The position numbers and the translations under genes were made by a program. A stretch of 64,000 nt of DNA. Source: an uncultured Flavobacteriaceae bacterium (GTDB lineage Bacteria; Bacteroidota; Bacteroidia; Flavobacteriales; Flavobacteriaceae). The stretch is from NCBI GenBank assembly GCA_947500445.1, contig CANMSB010000027.1:1-64000 (forward strand). The letters are read 5' to 3'. The notes under the pieces were generated by a model, which was not told the DNA's origin, ran no database searches, and worked only from the letters and a program-made list of their open reading frames with translations. The first letter of the stretch is position 1; the number at the start of each line of letters is the position of its first letter. This document shows, piece by piece, positions 8,058-15,355 of this stretch.

Positions 8058-8351
8058 TCAATCGTTATCCACCATCCAAAAAAGGTCATCCCAATCGGGG
8101 TTCATATCGTTTATCAAATTTTCTTTCCATTGTCGATTCCAATGTTTTATTTGTTTTTCTCTTTTAATAGCGTTGTTAACGTAAGGTGTCGATTCAAAAT
8201 AAATCAGTTTATGTGCGTTGTACCTTTTTGTAAAGCTTTTGAATGCCCCTGACCGATGTTCCTTAACTCTTCTTCTTAAGTTGTTTGTAAATCCTACGTA
8301 TAGTACCGAGTTGTTCTTATTTGTGAGTATGTAAACATAAAAACGGGCCAT
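8058..8351 (-). CDS. GIY-YIG domain endonuclease (UvrC-like, small)
   Basis: A 97-residue stand-alone GIY-YIG nuclease domain: FYVYILTNKNN (residues 4-14) and VLYVGFTNNLRRRVKEH (16-32) are the two strand motifs, with the expected catalytic Tyr, Arg27 and the metal-binding Glu65 (AIKREKQIK). Families of this size are common in Bacteroidota and are often called excinuclease-C-like, but there is no UvrC context. The gene interrupts the trp operon between trpB and trpA and is bracketed by perfect inverted palindromes (7938-7957, 8378-8397). It could be a mobile homing-type nuclease or the enzyme that spreads those palindromes; this is inference. Confidence 0.9.
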   Translation of the reverse strand: MARFYVYILTNKNNSVLYVGFTNNLRRRVKEHRSGAFKSFTKRYNAHKLIYFESTPYVNNAIKREKQIKHWNRQWKENLINDMNPDWDDLFWMVDND

Positions 8352-8377
8352 TTATACCTTTCGATATGCCATGATGG

Positions 8378-8397
8378 ATTTCCGCCTTCGCGGAAAT
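8378..8397. repeat. Palindromic inverted repeat, trpB-proximal copy
   Basis: The 20-bp sequence ATTTCCGCCTTCGCGGAAAT is the exact reverse complement of 7938-7957 and is itself a hairpin. It lies 26 bp upstream of the GIY-YIG start codon and 11 bp downstream of the trpB stop codon. Confidence 0.85.
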
Positions 8398-8408
8398 TCA
8401 AAACAGAC

Positions 8409-9635
8409 TCATAATTTGAAATAATCAATATAAGTATTCAAATCCTTGTCCCCTCTACCGGAGAGGCTGATGACGACAATATCGTCCGGTTGGAATTTTC
8501 GGTGATTGAATACGGCAAAGGCATGTCCCGTTTCAATGGCCGGTATAATGCCTTCCAATTGCGACAGCTCTAAACCGGCCGCCATGGCCTCGTCATCGGT
8601 GGCAGAATAAAATTCGGCACGTCCGGAGCGATGTAAATGGGAGTGCATGGGGCCGACACCGGGATAATCCAATCCCGCCGAAATGGAGTAGGGCTCTGTT
8701 ATTTGCCCATCGGTGGTCTGCATCAACATGGTTTTACAACCATGGATAATTCCTATTTTTCCCAAGGCCGAGGTCGCGGCACTTTCTCCGGAATCGACTC
8801 CTTTGCCGGCTGCTTCCACCGCGATGATGCCTACGGCTGCTTCATCCAAAAAATGGTAGTACGTACCTGCAGCATTACTACCGCCACCGATACAGGCCAC
8901 CACATAGTCCGGATTTTCCCGTCCTTCTTTTTCTTTTAACTGCCATTTGATCTCTTCAGAAATTACGGATTGGAATCGGGTAACCATGTCGGGGTAGGGG
9001 TGCGGCCCTATGGCCGATCCGATAATATAATGGGTGTCCACCGGATTGTTGATCCAGTCGCGAATGGCCTCGTTCGTGGCATCTTTAAGGGTACGGCTTC
9101 CCGAAAGGGCAGGGCGGACTTCGGCGCCCAACATTTTCATACGGGCAACGTTCGGTGCCTGCCTGGCAATATCGATCTCGCCCATGTAAACGATGCACTG
9201 CATGCCCATTAAGGCACAAACGGTAGCAGTGGCGACACCATGCTGACCGGCACCGGTCTCTGCAATGATCCGGGTCTTGCCCAACCGTTTTGCCATAAGT
9301 ATCTGCCCAATGGTATTGTTCACCTTATGCGCCCCGGTATGGTTGAGGTCTTCCCGCTTTAGGTAAATTTTGGCACCATGTTTTTCGGAAAGGCGTTTAG
9401 CAAAATAAAGAGGGCTTGGGCGCCCGACATAATCTTTTAAAAGCTGGTGAAACTCCTTTTGAAAGGATTCCTCGTACATCACCTCCAAATATTTTTGGCG
9501 TAGTTCCTCAACATTGGGGTACAACATTTCAGGGATAAAGGCCCCGCCAAATTCCCCATAATACCCTCTTTCGTCCGCGTGGTAACTGCTATTCTTTTTT
9601 GCTTTCAAAGGGGGCGTTTCAATACTATTTTTCAT
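8409..9635 (-). CDS. trpB: Tryptophan synthase beta subunit
   Basis: A 408-residue PLP enzyme that condenses indole with serine. The PLP lysine is K104 in [14 protein letters not shown], the phosphate-binding glycine loop GGGSNAAG is at about 253-260, and the C-terminal SLSGRGDKD is conserved. The N-terminus ([18 protein letters not shown]) is that of the TrpB1 type that pairs with TrpA. It is preceded by a 311-bp gap containing a promoter candidate, which suggests that trpB (and trpA) can also be transcribed independently of the trpE attenuator. Confidence 0.98.
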   Translation of the reverse strand: MKNSIETPPLKAKKNSSYHADERGYYGEFGGAFIPEMLYPNVEELRQKYLEVMYEESFQKEFHQLLKDYVGRPSPLYFAKRLSEKHGAKIYLKREDLNHTGAHKVNNTIGQILMAKRLGKTRIIAETGAGQHGVATATVCALMGMQCIVYMGEIDIARQAPNVARMKMLGAEVRPALSGSRTLKDATNEAIRDWINNPVDTHYIIGSAIGPHPYPDMVTRFQSVISEEIKWQLKEKEGRENPDYVVACIGGGSNAAGTYYHFLDEAAVGIIAVEAAGKGVDSGESAATSALGKIGIIHGCKTMLMQTTDGQITEPYSISAGLDYPGVGPMHSHLHRSGRAEFYSATDDEAMAAGLELSQLEGIIPAIETGHAFAVFNHRKFQPDDIVVISLSGRGDKDLNTYIDYFKL

Positions 9636-9946
9636 GGCAATTATTTTTTCGATATTTCGGTAATCGACTAAAAACGATCTTCATTTCAATTCTAGTAATA
9701 CTTCCAAATTTTCCTAGTAATTGTCGGATGTTCCAAGCGACTCGAACAACACAAATTTAATGGAAATTTCTAGTACCAACACTACATGAATCGTATGGGG
9801 TGCTGATCAAGAATTGCGGTTTTGGTCCATATTTAAATTCCTCTGTCGTTGTTTGTTTTATAGTGAGACTCCGCTGATCGATGAAACCTTTATAAGCTTT
9901 TAAAGAGCGCTCAAAAGTTCATTGTTACAATCGTCGATATCATATT
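9636..9946. other. Intergenic gap inside the trp operon, 311 bp
   Basis: It separates the VOC gene from trpB. The only recognisable content is the minus-strand promoter candidate at 9752-9779. No tRNA, palindrome or coding stretch was seen. Confidence 0.6.
9752..9779 (-). promoter_or_regulatory. Internal promoter candidate for trpB
   Basis: Reading the minus strand, TTG (9777-9779) is followed by 17 nt and TAAATTTG (9752-9759), fitting the Flavobacteriia -33/-7 consensus. It would give a 5' leader of about 110 nt for trpB. Confidence 0.5.
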
Positions 9947-10330
9947 TTAGTTTTTTAAGGATTCATGTAAGGCAATTCTATTCCCTTCACTGTCTTGAAA
10001 TTCCGCAACAAAGCCTAAATCGCCGTTATCGGTTTTTGGATAAAGCACTGTACCACCATGTTGCGTGGCCAAAATTAGGGTACGATCAATATCCTCCGTA
10101 TTGAAATAGACAAGGACACCATTTGTAGTAGGCCTATAAATTTCACCTTTGGCCAAAGCTCCGGAAATACCATGATCTGCTTCCGAAATGGGGAATAGTG
10201 CCATTTCGTTCCCGTCGATATGTTGCTGCTCAAAAGCAAAGCCAAAAACGGACCTATAAAAATCCAAGGCCCGCTCCATATCGGTGACGGGGATTTCGAA
10301 GTACACCACGGGGTTGTTGGTTTTGTCCAT
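9947..10330 (-). CDS. VOC family protein (glyoxalase/bleomycin-resistance fold)
   Basis: A 127-residue protein with the two beta-alpha-beta-beta-beta modules of the vicinal-oxygen-chelate superfamily: VVYFEIPVTDMERALDFYRSVFGF (residues 8-31) and GVLVYFNTEDIDRTLILATQHGG (71-93), ending in AEFQDSEGNRIALHE. Substrate is unknown; members act on small molecules or bind them. It is wedged between trpF and trpB in the trp operon, with no known role in tryptophan synthesis, and is best viewed as a hitch-hiker. Confidence 0.85.
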   Translation of the reverse strand: MDKTNNPVVYFEIPVTDMERALDFYRSVFGFAFEQQHIDGNEMALFPISEADHGISGALAKGEIYRPTTNGVLVYFNTEDIDRTLILATQHGGTVLYPKTDNGDLGFVAEFQDSEGNRIALHESLKN

Positions 10331-10397
10331 ATGGTTTTTTGTTACGGTTCCGGAGCACTCTTTATTTTGAAAATGCCGAGGAGACTTTATTATCCAG

Positions 10398-11054
10398 TCA
10401 GGTGTCTTTAAGTTGGCCTTTAAAAGTAGTTAGTTGCGCTATGTTTTTCAATCCTGGCTCCAATTCAAATTTACTGTTCACGTCAATGGCATGGCAATAC
10501 CTTGCTTCGGGCCGCTTTAAAAATTCCTGCAATGAAGCCGCTTCTTCCAAACCGATACCCCCACTTAAAAAATAGGGTTTGGTGGAGGGATAATTAGACA
10601 AAACACTCCAGTCAAAGGCGTAACCATTGCCACCCGGCAGTTTTCCCTTGGTATCGAACAAATAGTAATCGCAGACCCTCTCGTAGGGCTGCAATTCCTT
10701 AAAATCAAAGTCATCTTTAATGGAAAACACCTTGATCAGTTGCAATTTATCACTTGCTATTTTCGCATTAAGTGCTTCGCAATATTCGGGAGTTTCCGTG
10801 CCGTGTAATTGTACCCCTTGCAGGTCATAGGTTTTTACCTTGTCTACAACTTCATCAATAGTGGCATCAACAAAAACACCAATCTTTTTTATGCCTTCGG
10901 GCATTTTGGGCATTATCCCATTAAAAGCACGTTTCGAAGGTTTCCAAAAGATAAATCCCAGATAGTCGGGCCGTAAAGCCGCAACTTCCGGTGTATTCAA
11001 ATTCATCCCACACACCTTTAACTGTATGGCCGTATTTTCTGTATCGCTTGTCAA
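10398..11054 (-). CDS. trpF: Phosphoribosylanthranilate isomerase
   Basis: A 218-residue (beta/alpha)8 enzyme that performs the Amadori rearrangement of phosphoribosylanthranilate. The family's N-terminal LKVCGM (catalytic Cys), GFIFWKPSKR, GVQLHGTE and the C-terminal FLSGGIG / AIDVNSKFE segments are all present. The only available start is TTG at 11054: the next upstream in-frame codon but one is a stop, and the first ATG lies after the catalytic CGM. The 93 bp upstream to trpC are filled by heptanucleotide repeats, so translational coupling to trpC is unlikely. Confidence 0.95.
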   Translation of the reverse strand: MTSDTENTAIQLKVCGMNLNTPEVAALRPDYLGFIFWKPSKRAFNGIMPKMPEGIKKIGVFVDATIDEVVDKVKTYDLQGVQLHGTETPEYCEALNAKIASDKLQLIKVFSIKDDFDFKELQPYERVCDYYLFDTKGKLPGGNGYAFDWSVLSNYPSTKPYFLSGGIGLEEAASLQEFLKRPEARYCHAIDVNSKFELEPGLKNIAQLTTFKGQLKDT

Positions 11055-11076
11055 ACCCTACTATTTTTTACTTTTT

Positions 11077-11146
11077 ACTAACCACTAACCACTAACCACT
11101 AACCACTGACCACTGACCACTGACCACTGACCACTGACCACTGACC
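11077..11146. repeat. Heptanucleotide tandem repeat between trpC and trpF
   Basis: There are ten uninterrupted 7-bp units: four of ACTAACC followed by six of ACTGACC (plus-strand reading). The tract ends one base before the trpC stop codon (minus strand) and continues toward trpF as degenerate AGTAAAA heptads. Copy number in such tracts is usually unstable. Confidence 0.9.
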
Positions 11147-11147
11147 A

Positions 11148-11933
11148 TTACCCCTCCAACTGTTCAATAAACTCCTTGGCATGCAGCCCGGGATTATCGG
11201 TTTTCATAAAATTCTCACCGATCAAAAAGCCTTCATATCCATACTTCTTAAGGGTGTCAATAGCTTCAATACTGCTAATACCGCTTTCGGAGACTTTCAC
11301 AAAATCATCGGGAATCAACTTCGATAAGCTCTTACTGGTATCCAAGCTTACTTCAAATGTTTTTAGGTTACGGTTGTTCACTCCGAGCATGTCCAAACTG
11401 GGCATCAGGGATTTTTGCAATTCCGCTTCATTGTGCACTTCCAACAACACATCCAGCTGTAATTGTTTTGCCAGTTCGGAAAATGATTTGATCTTATCCC
11501 GGGTCAATATTGCGGCGATCAACAACACCACGTCGGCGCCATGGGCCTTAGCTTCGATAATTTGGTATTCATCAATAATAAATTCCTTTCGCAATAAGGG
11601 CATTTTTACGGCGGCCCTTGCCAGTAACAGATCATCCAAGGCACCTCCAAAATACTTGCCGTCGGTCAATACCGACATGCCACAAACACCGGCATCCTCA
11701 TAGCCTTTGGCCACATCGTATACATTTAAGCTTTGGTTGATTTCCGATTTGGAAGGCGATCGCCTTTTGTGCTCGGCGATAATACCGCTGTTACTTTCTT
11801 TCAAGGCCGTGGCCAAGGAACGGGTATTACGCCCAAAAAGCGAATAGGTTTCCAATTCTGAAACGCTTATCAATGATTTTTTAAGTGAAACCTCCTTACG
11901 TTTGTCCGCGACAATTTTGTCTAAAATATTCAT
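11148..11933 (-). CDS. trpC: Indole-3-glycerol phosphate synthase
   Basis: A 261-residue monofunctional TIM-barrel enzyme. Catalytic and binding landmarks are present: GIIAEHKRRSPSKS (residues 49-62) with the catalytic Lys, LLRKEFIIDEYQI (about 113-125) with the second Lys and Glu, LGVNNRNLKTFEV (about 183-195) and VSESGI (about 214-219). It is not fused to trpF, unlike in E. coli. It starts 3 bp after trpD, so the two are likely translationally linked. Confidence 0.97.
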   Translation of the reverse strand: MNILDKIVADKRKEVSLKKSLISVSELETYSLFGRNTRSLATALKESNSGIIAEHKRRSPSKSEINQSLNVYDVAKGYEDAGVCGMSVLTDGKYFGGALDDLLLARAAVKMPLLRKEFIIDEYQIIEAKAHGADVVLLIAAILTRDKIKSFSELAKQLQLDVLLEVHNEAELQKSLMPSLDMLGVNNRNLKTFEVSLDTSKSLSKLIPDDFVKVSESGISSIEAIDTLKKYGYEGFLIGENFMKTDNPGLHAKEFIEQLEG

Positions 11934-11936
11934 AGC

Positions 11937-12932
11937 TTATAAACTGCTCAATTGCTGTAACTTTTTTAACGCTTTTAACCCGCTACCGTTCAGCAACGAC
12001 TCCTTGGCCTGTTCAAAACCTTCTTTTGGGCTAAGGTCGCGCACCGTGGCAATAGCGACGCCGGCATTGGCACAGACCACATTGTTCTGGGCTTCGCTAC
12101 CGTTGCCCTCCAACACTTGCATAAAAATTTTGGCGGAATCTTCAATACTGTCGCCACCTACAATTTGGGATTCCTGTACGGGTGGCACACCAAAGTCCTG
12201 AGGGCGTAACATGCTCTCCGAACGATTGGAAATGGTTTTGGTATCGCCCGTTAGCGATATCTCATCATAGCCGTCCAAAGCATGTAGAATGGTAAATTTT
12301 TTATCGGTATTTTGATACAGGTAACCATACATGCGTGCAAGTTCCAAGTTGAAAACGCCTACCATTTGATGTTTGGGAAAAGCCGGGTTTACCATGGGCC
12401 CCAACATATTAAAAAAGGTTTTCACTCCCAATTCCCGACGAATAGGGGCCACATTTTTCATTGCGGGGTGAAATAGGGGGGCGTGCAGTACGCAAATACC
12501 CGCCTCTTCGATCGACTTTTCCAAAAAATCGGGGGCATTACTGAATTTGATGCCCAAAAACTCCATAACGTTGCTGCTCCCACATTTTGACGATACGCCG
12601 TAATTACCATGTTTGGTTACTTTTACACCGGCTCCCGCACTAACAAAAGAAGCCAAAGTGGAGATATTGAACGTATCCTTGCCATCCCCGCCGGTGCCGC
12701 AAAGATCGATAGGGTTATAGGCCGCCAAATCGATGGAGACACATAAGTCCAACAAGGCGTCCCGAAAACCCTCGAGCTCTTCAATGGTGACACTCCGCAT
12801 CATATAAACCGTTAGAAATGCGGCGATCTGGCTCGTGTTATAATCCCCTTTCGCGATATTCACCAAAATCTGTTTCGCCTCGTCTTTGGACAACAGGTCG
12901 TGGTTGATGAGTTTGTTCAAGGTTTCTTTCAT
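11937..12932 (-). CDS. trpD: Anthranilate phosphoribosyltransferase
   Basis: A 331-residue enzyme that transfers phosphoribosyl from PRPP to anthranilate. It shows the PRPP-binding DLCGTGGDGKDTFNIST motif, the KHGNYGVSSKCGSSN loop and the anthranilate-site HHALDG-like segment (HALDGYDEISLTGDT). I chose the ATG at 12932 (MKETLNKLI, the usual family N-terminus). A GTG at 12953 would add seven residues and reach into the repeat-derived leader. There is no glutaminase fusion; trpG is separate upstream. Confidence 0.96.
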   Translation of the reverse strand: MKETLNKLINHDLLSKDEAKQILVNIAKGDYNTSQIAAFLTVYMMRSVTIEELEGFRDALLDLCVSIDLAAYNPIDLCGTGGDGKDTFNISTLASFVSAGAGVKVTKHGNYGVSSKCGSSNVMEFLGIKFSNAPDFLEKSIEEAGICVLHAPLFHPAMKNVAPIRRELGVKTFFNMLGPMVNPAFPKHQMVGVFNLELARMYGYLYQNTDKKFTILHALDGYDEISLTGDTKTISNRSESMLRPQDFGVPPVQESQIVGGDSIEDSAKIFMQVLEGNGSEAQNNVVCANAGVAIATVRDLSPKEGFEQAKESLLNGSGLKALKKLQQLSSL

Positions 12933-12985
12933 AATCTCTTTACTATTGAACACATCTTACAAAAAGTAAGCTGTTTTTTTATTTT

Positions 12986-13023
12986 AACTAACTACTAACT
13001 ACTAACTACTAACTACTAACTAA
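12986..13023. repeat. Heptanucleotide tandem repeat between trpG and trpD
   Basis: Four exact 7-bp units (AACTACT, 12990-13017) with partial units on both sides. The tract includes the trpG stop codon (minus strand TAG at 13020-13022), so on the coding strand the array starts at the stop itself. Confidence 0.85.
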
Positions 13024-13583
13024 CCCTTCACCCAGTTCTCAAGCATCTTTTTGCCTTCCGGCGTTAAAACCGATTCTGGATGAAACTGTACCGCGCGAAC
13101 GTCGTATTGCGTATGCCGTAAGGACATTACCTGTCCGTTTTCATCGAATGAAGTAGCGATCAGTTCCGTAGGGAGCTCCGGATCTACCACCCAAGAGTGG
13201 TATCGGCCTACTTCAATCGTCTTGGGCAATCCGTTAAAAAGGATGTCTTCCTCCGTTATCGTAATCGGCGTTGCGATACCGTGGTATACCTCATCAAGAT
13301 TGATAAGCGAACCTCCAAAAACTTCTGCAATGGCCTGTTGCCCCAAACAAACCCCAAAAATACGTTTGGTAGGGGCATAGGTAGCGATGATCTCTTTTAG
13401 TAACCCTGCTTCGTCAGGAATGCCCGGACCCGGTGACAGCACTATTTTTTCATAGGCCGCTACTTCGGCAAGTGTCAATTGGTCGTTTCGTTTGACCGTT
13501 ACTTCGCAATCAAGGTCTTCCAAGTAATGCACGAGGTTGTAGGTGAAACTATCGTAATTGTCAATGACTAAAATCTGTTGCAT
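13020..13583 (-). CDS. trpG: Anthranilate synthase component II (glutamine amidotransferase)
   Basis: A 187-residue class I glutamine amidotransferase that supplies ammonia to TrpE. The catalytic Cys79 is in GVCLGQQAIAE and the His/Glu pair is in AVQFHPESVL near the C-terminus. The oxyanion segment LSPGPGIPDEAG (49-60) is present. A closely related PabA role in folate synthesis is possible as a second job, but the position right after trpE (2-bp gap) supports TrpG. The last codons run straight into the heptamer tract. Confidence 0.96.
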   Translation of the reverse strand: MQQILVIDNYDSFTYNLVHYLEDLDCEVTVKRNDQLTLAEVAAYEKIVLSPGPGIPDEAGLLKEIIATYAPTKRIFGVCLGQQAIAEVFGGSLINLDEVYHGIATPITITEEDILFNGLPKTIEVGRYHSWVVDPELPTELIATSFDENGQVMSLRHTQYDVRAVQFHPESVLTPEGKKMLENWVKG

Positions 13584-13585
13584 TG

Positions 13586-14983
13586 TTATATCGTTTTAGC
13601 GATTTCCAAGGCCTTGGTCAACGCCCCGAGTTTATTGTAGGTTTCCTGTAATTCATCGTCAGGGTCGGAGGCGGCGACTAGTCCGGCCCCGGCCTGGTAA
13701 TGCAATTGGTGATTTTTGCTTAAAAAGGTACGGATCATGATCGCGTGGTTAAAGTTGCCCTTAAAATCCATAAAACCGATGGCGCCACCGTAGTAACCGC
13801 GACTTGTTTTTTCGTATTGTTCGATCAATTGCATGGCACGGTGTTTTGGGGCACCGCTTAGGGTACCGGCGGGAAAGGTATCGGCTACGACCTTCATGGT
13901 AGGGATGTCCTTCTTTTTTTGGCCGGTAACTTTCGAAACCAAGTGGATCACGTGCGAAAAAAACTGTACCTCCCGGTAGTTGGTCACCTGTACGGTATTT
14001 CCATTGCGGCTAAGATCGTTCCGCGCAAGGTCTACCAGCATTACGTGTTCACTGTTTTCCTTGTCGTCTTCCGTCAGCTCCTTGGCCAATACAGCATCTT
14101 GTTCGTCATTTCCGGTACGTTTGAACGTTCCTGCAATGGGGTGTATTTCCGCGGTACCATCCTTGACGATCAACTGCGCCTCGGGAGAGCTTCCAAAAAT
14201 TTTAAAATCCCCGTAGTCAAAATAAAAGAGGTAGGGTGAAGGGTTTACCGAACGCAGGGCGCGGTACACGTTAAATTCATCGCCCTTGAACCCTTGTGAA
14301 AATCTTCTGGATAAAACCAATTGAAAAACATCGCCCCTTGCACAGTGTTTTTTGGCCAGGGCCACATGTTCCTTAAACTCCTCGTCCGCTAGGTTCGACC
14401 GTGCATCACCGTCCAAAGTAAAATTGTAGGAGGCAAAGTTTTTAACACTTAATAGTTGTTCCAGTGCCTGAAGGTTACTTTCGGTTTCGTAACAATTGGC
14501 AAAAAGATAGGCCTCGTTTTTAAAGTGGTTGATCGCAATAATATTTTGATAAACGGCATAGTGAATATCGGGAATGGAAACACTCTCCTTTTTTTTGCCG
14601 ATTTCCACACTTTCAAAATAACGGACCGCATCATAGGCCATATATCCAAAAAGCCCGTTATCAATGAATTTAAACCCATTTTCTTCTGCTACAAAGCGTT
14701 TGCTAAATTGGTGAATGGTTTCTACAACATCGGCGTCTTTGGTAATAGCGGTGGTTTCCGAAGTACCGTCCGGAAACAACTGGGAGATGGTTTCATTTGC
14801 TACGGTGATACTGGCTATGGGGTTGCAACAAATGTAGGAGAAGCTGTTATCGTTGGCATGGTAGTCGCTACTTTCCAACAAAATACTGTTGGGGAAACGA
14901 TCCCTTATCTTCAAATACACACTTACCGGTGTTATGGTATCGGCAAGTATTTTTTTATAGTGCGATTTCAATAAATAGGTCAT
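13586..14983 (-). CDS. trpE: Anthranilate synthase component I
   Basis: A 465-residue chorismate-utilising enzyme that makes anthranilate. The N-terminal LLES motif (35-38) is the element that binds tryptophan for feedback inhibition in TrpE. The C-terminal catalytic domain shows the family blocks FQLVLSRRF, PSPYLFYFDYGDFKIFGSSPE, HPIAGTFKRTGNDEQD, MLVDLARNDL and GTLSGAPKHRAMQLI. It is the first structural gene of the trp operon, with its ATG 41 nt after the U-tract of the leader terminator. Confidence 0.97.
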   Translation of the reverse strand: MTYLLKSHYKKILADTITPVSVYLKIRDRFPNSILLESSDYHANDNSFSYICCNPIASITVANETISQLFPDGTSETTAITKDADVVETIHQFSKRFVAEENGFKFIDNGLFGYMAYDAVRYFESVEIGKKKESVSIPDIHYAVYQNIIAINHFKNEAYLFANCYETESNLQALEQLLSVKNFASYNFTLDGDARSNLADEEFKEHVALAKKHCARGDVFQLVLSRRFSQGFKGDEFNVYRALRSVNPSPYLFYFDYGDFKIFGSSPEAQLIVKDGTAEIHPIAGTFKRTGNDEQDAVLAKELTEDDKENSEHVMLVDLARNDLSRNGNTVQVTNYREVQFFSHVIHLVSKVTGQKKKDIPTMKVVADTFPAGTLSGAPKHRAMQLIEQYEKTSRGYYGGAIGFMDFKGNFNHAIMIRTFLSKNHQLHYQAGAGLVAASDPDDELQETYNKLGALTKALEIAKTI

Positions 14984-15024
14984 AACAAAAAACGTGGTTT
15001 AAAGGACGTTCGAATACATTCATG

Positions 15025-15053
15025 AAAAAAGGCCTGTCGTGAAGACAGGCCTT
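15025..15053 (-). terminator. Intrinsic terminator in the trp leader (attenuator hairpin)
   Basis: On the minus strand AAGGCCTGTC (15044-15053), loop TTCAC, GACAGGCCTT (15029-15038) and then a run of T (15025-15030, overlapping the stem end) form a perfect 10-bp GC-rich stem with a U-tract. It stands between the leader peptide stop and trpE, where an attenuator terminator should be. Confidence 0.9.
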
Positions 15054-15081
15054 GTATAGTTGTACTATAATGATGCTCAGC

Positions 15082-15135
15082 TCACGAAACGCGTTCTGTT
15101 AAGCACCACCAAGTATGTTGCAATCTTATGTTCAT
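15082..15135 (-). CDS. trpL: Trp operon leader peptide with tandem Trp codons
   Basis: A 17-codon reading frame, MNIRLQHTWWCLTERVS, with two adjacent Trp codons (TGG TGG at 15106-15111) and a TGA stop. It lies between a TAnnTTTG promoter and the terminator in front of trpE. Only 5 nt separate the promoter -7 element from the ATG, so transcription should start at or within a base or two of the start codon and the leader peptide would be translated without a 5' leader. No Shine-Dalgarno is visible or possible. It acts by its translation sensing charged tRNA-Trp, not as a product. Confidence 0.8.
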   Translation of the reverse strand: MNIRLQHTWWCLTERVS

Positions 15136-15140
15136 TGGTC

Positions 15141-15171
15141 CAAATATAGTCATGTATTTTTAAAATACAAA
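15141..15171 (-). promoter_or_regulatory. Trp operon promoter
   Basis: On the minus strand TTTG (15168-15171), a 19-nt spacer and TATATTTG (15141-15148) match the Bacteroidota consensus TTTG-N19-TAnnTTTG exactly. It is flanked by inverted copies of a 10-mer, GAACGCGTTT (15174-15183) and AAACGCGTTC (15087-15096), which could bind a regulator. Confidence 0.85.
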
Positions 15172-15355
15172 TGGAACGCGTTTAAACTTGTTGTTCGGAA
15201 CCCAGAAAATAGGTTTTTGCGCCATGATAAAAGCATTTTTTAAAAAGTATTGCCAGATTATGGGTACTACAAATGACAAGACTGGCAATTGGTGTAAAAT
15301 GTAAATTTCGAACGTAGCGCAATTTGAAGCGAGTTCATCTCCCTATTGATTTTGA

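Larger units (their letters stand above)
15025..15135 (-). promoter_or_regulatory. Trp attenuator RNA (leader with alternative pairings)
   Basis: Besides the terminator, two further pairings can be drawn. The codons TGG TGG TGC TTA (15100-15111) pair over 12 bp (four G-U) with TGAGCATCATTA (15068-15079), which would sequester the Trp codons. TCGTGAG (15081-15087), spanning the leader stop codon, pairs over 7 bp with TTCACGA (15037-15043), which is the terminator loop plus two stem bases. A ribosome stalled at the Trp codons would leave TCGTGAG free to compete with the terminator; one that reaches the stop codon would mask it. The pairings are seen; the mechanism is inferred. Confidence 0.7.

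Noticed and set aside
11077-13023. Heptamer arrays as a possible CRISPR
   Set aside because: Units are 7 bp with no spacers, and no cas gene is in the window; these are simple tandem repeats.
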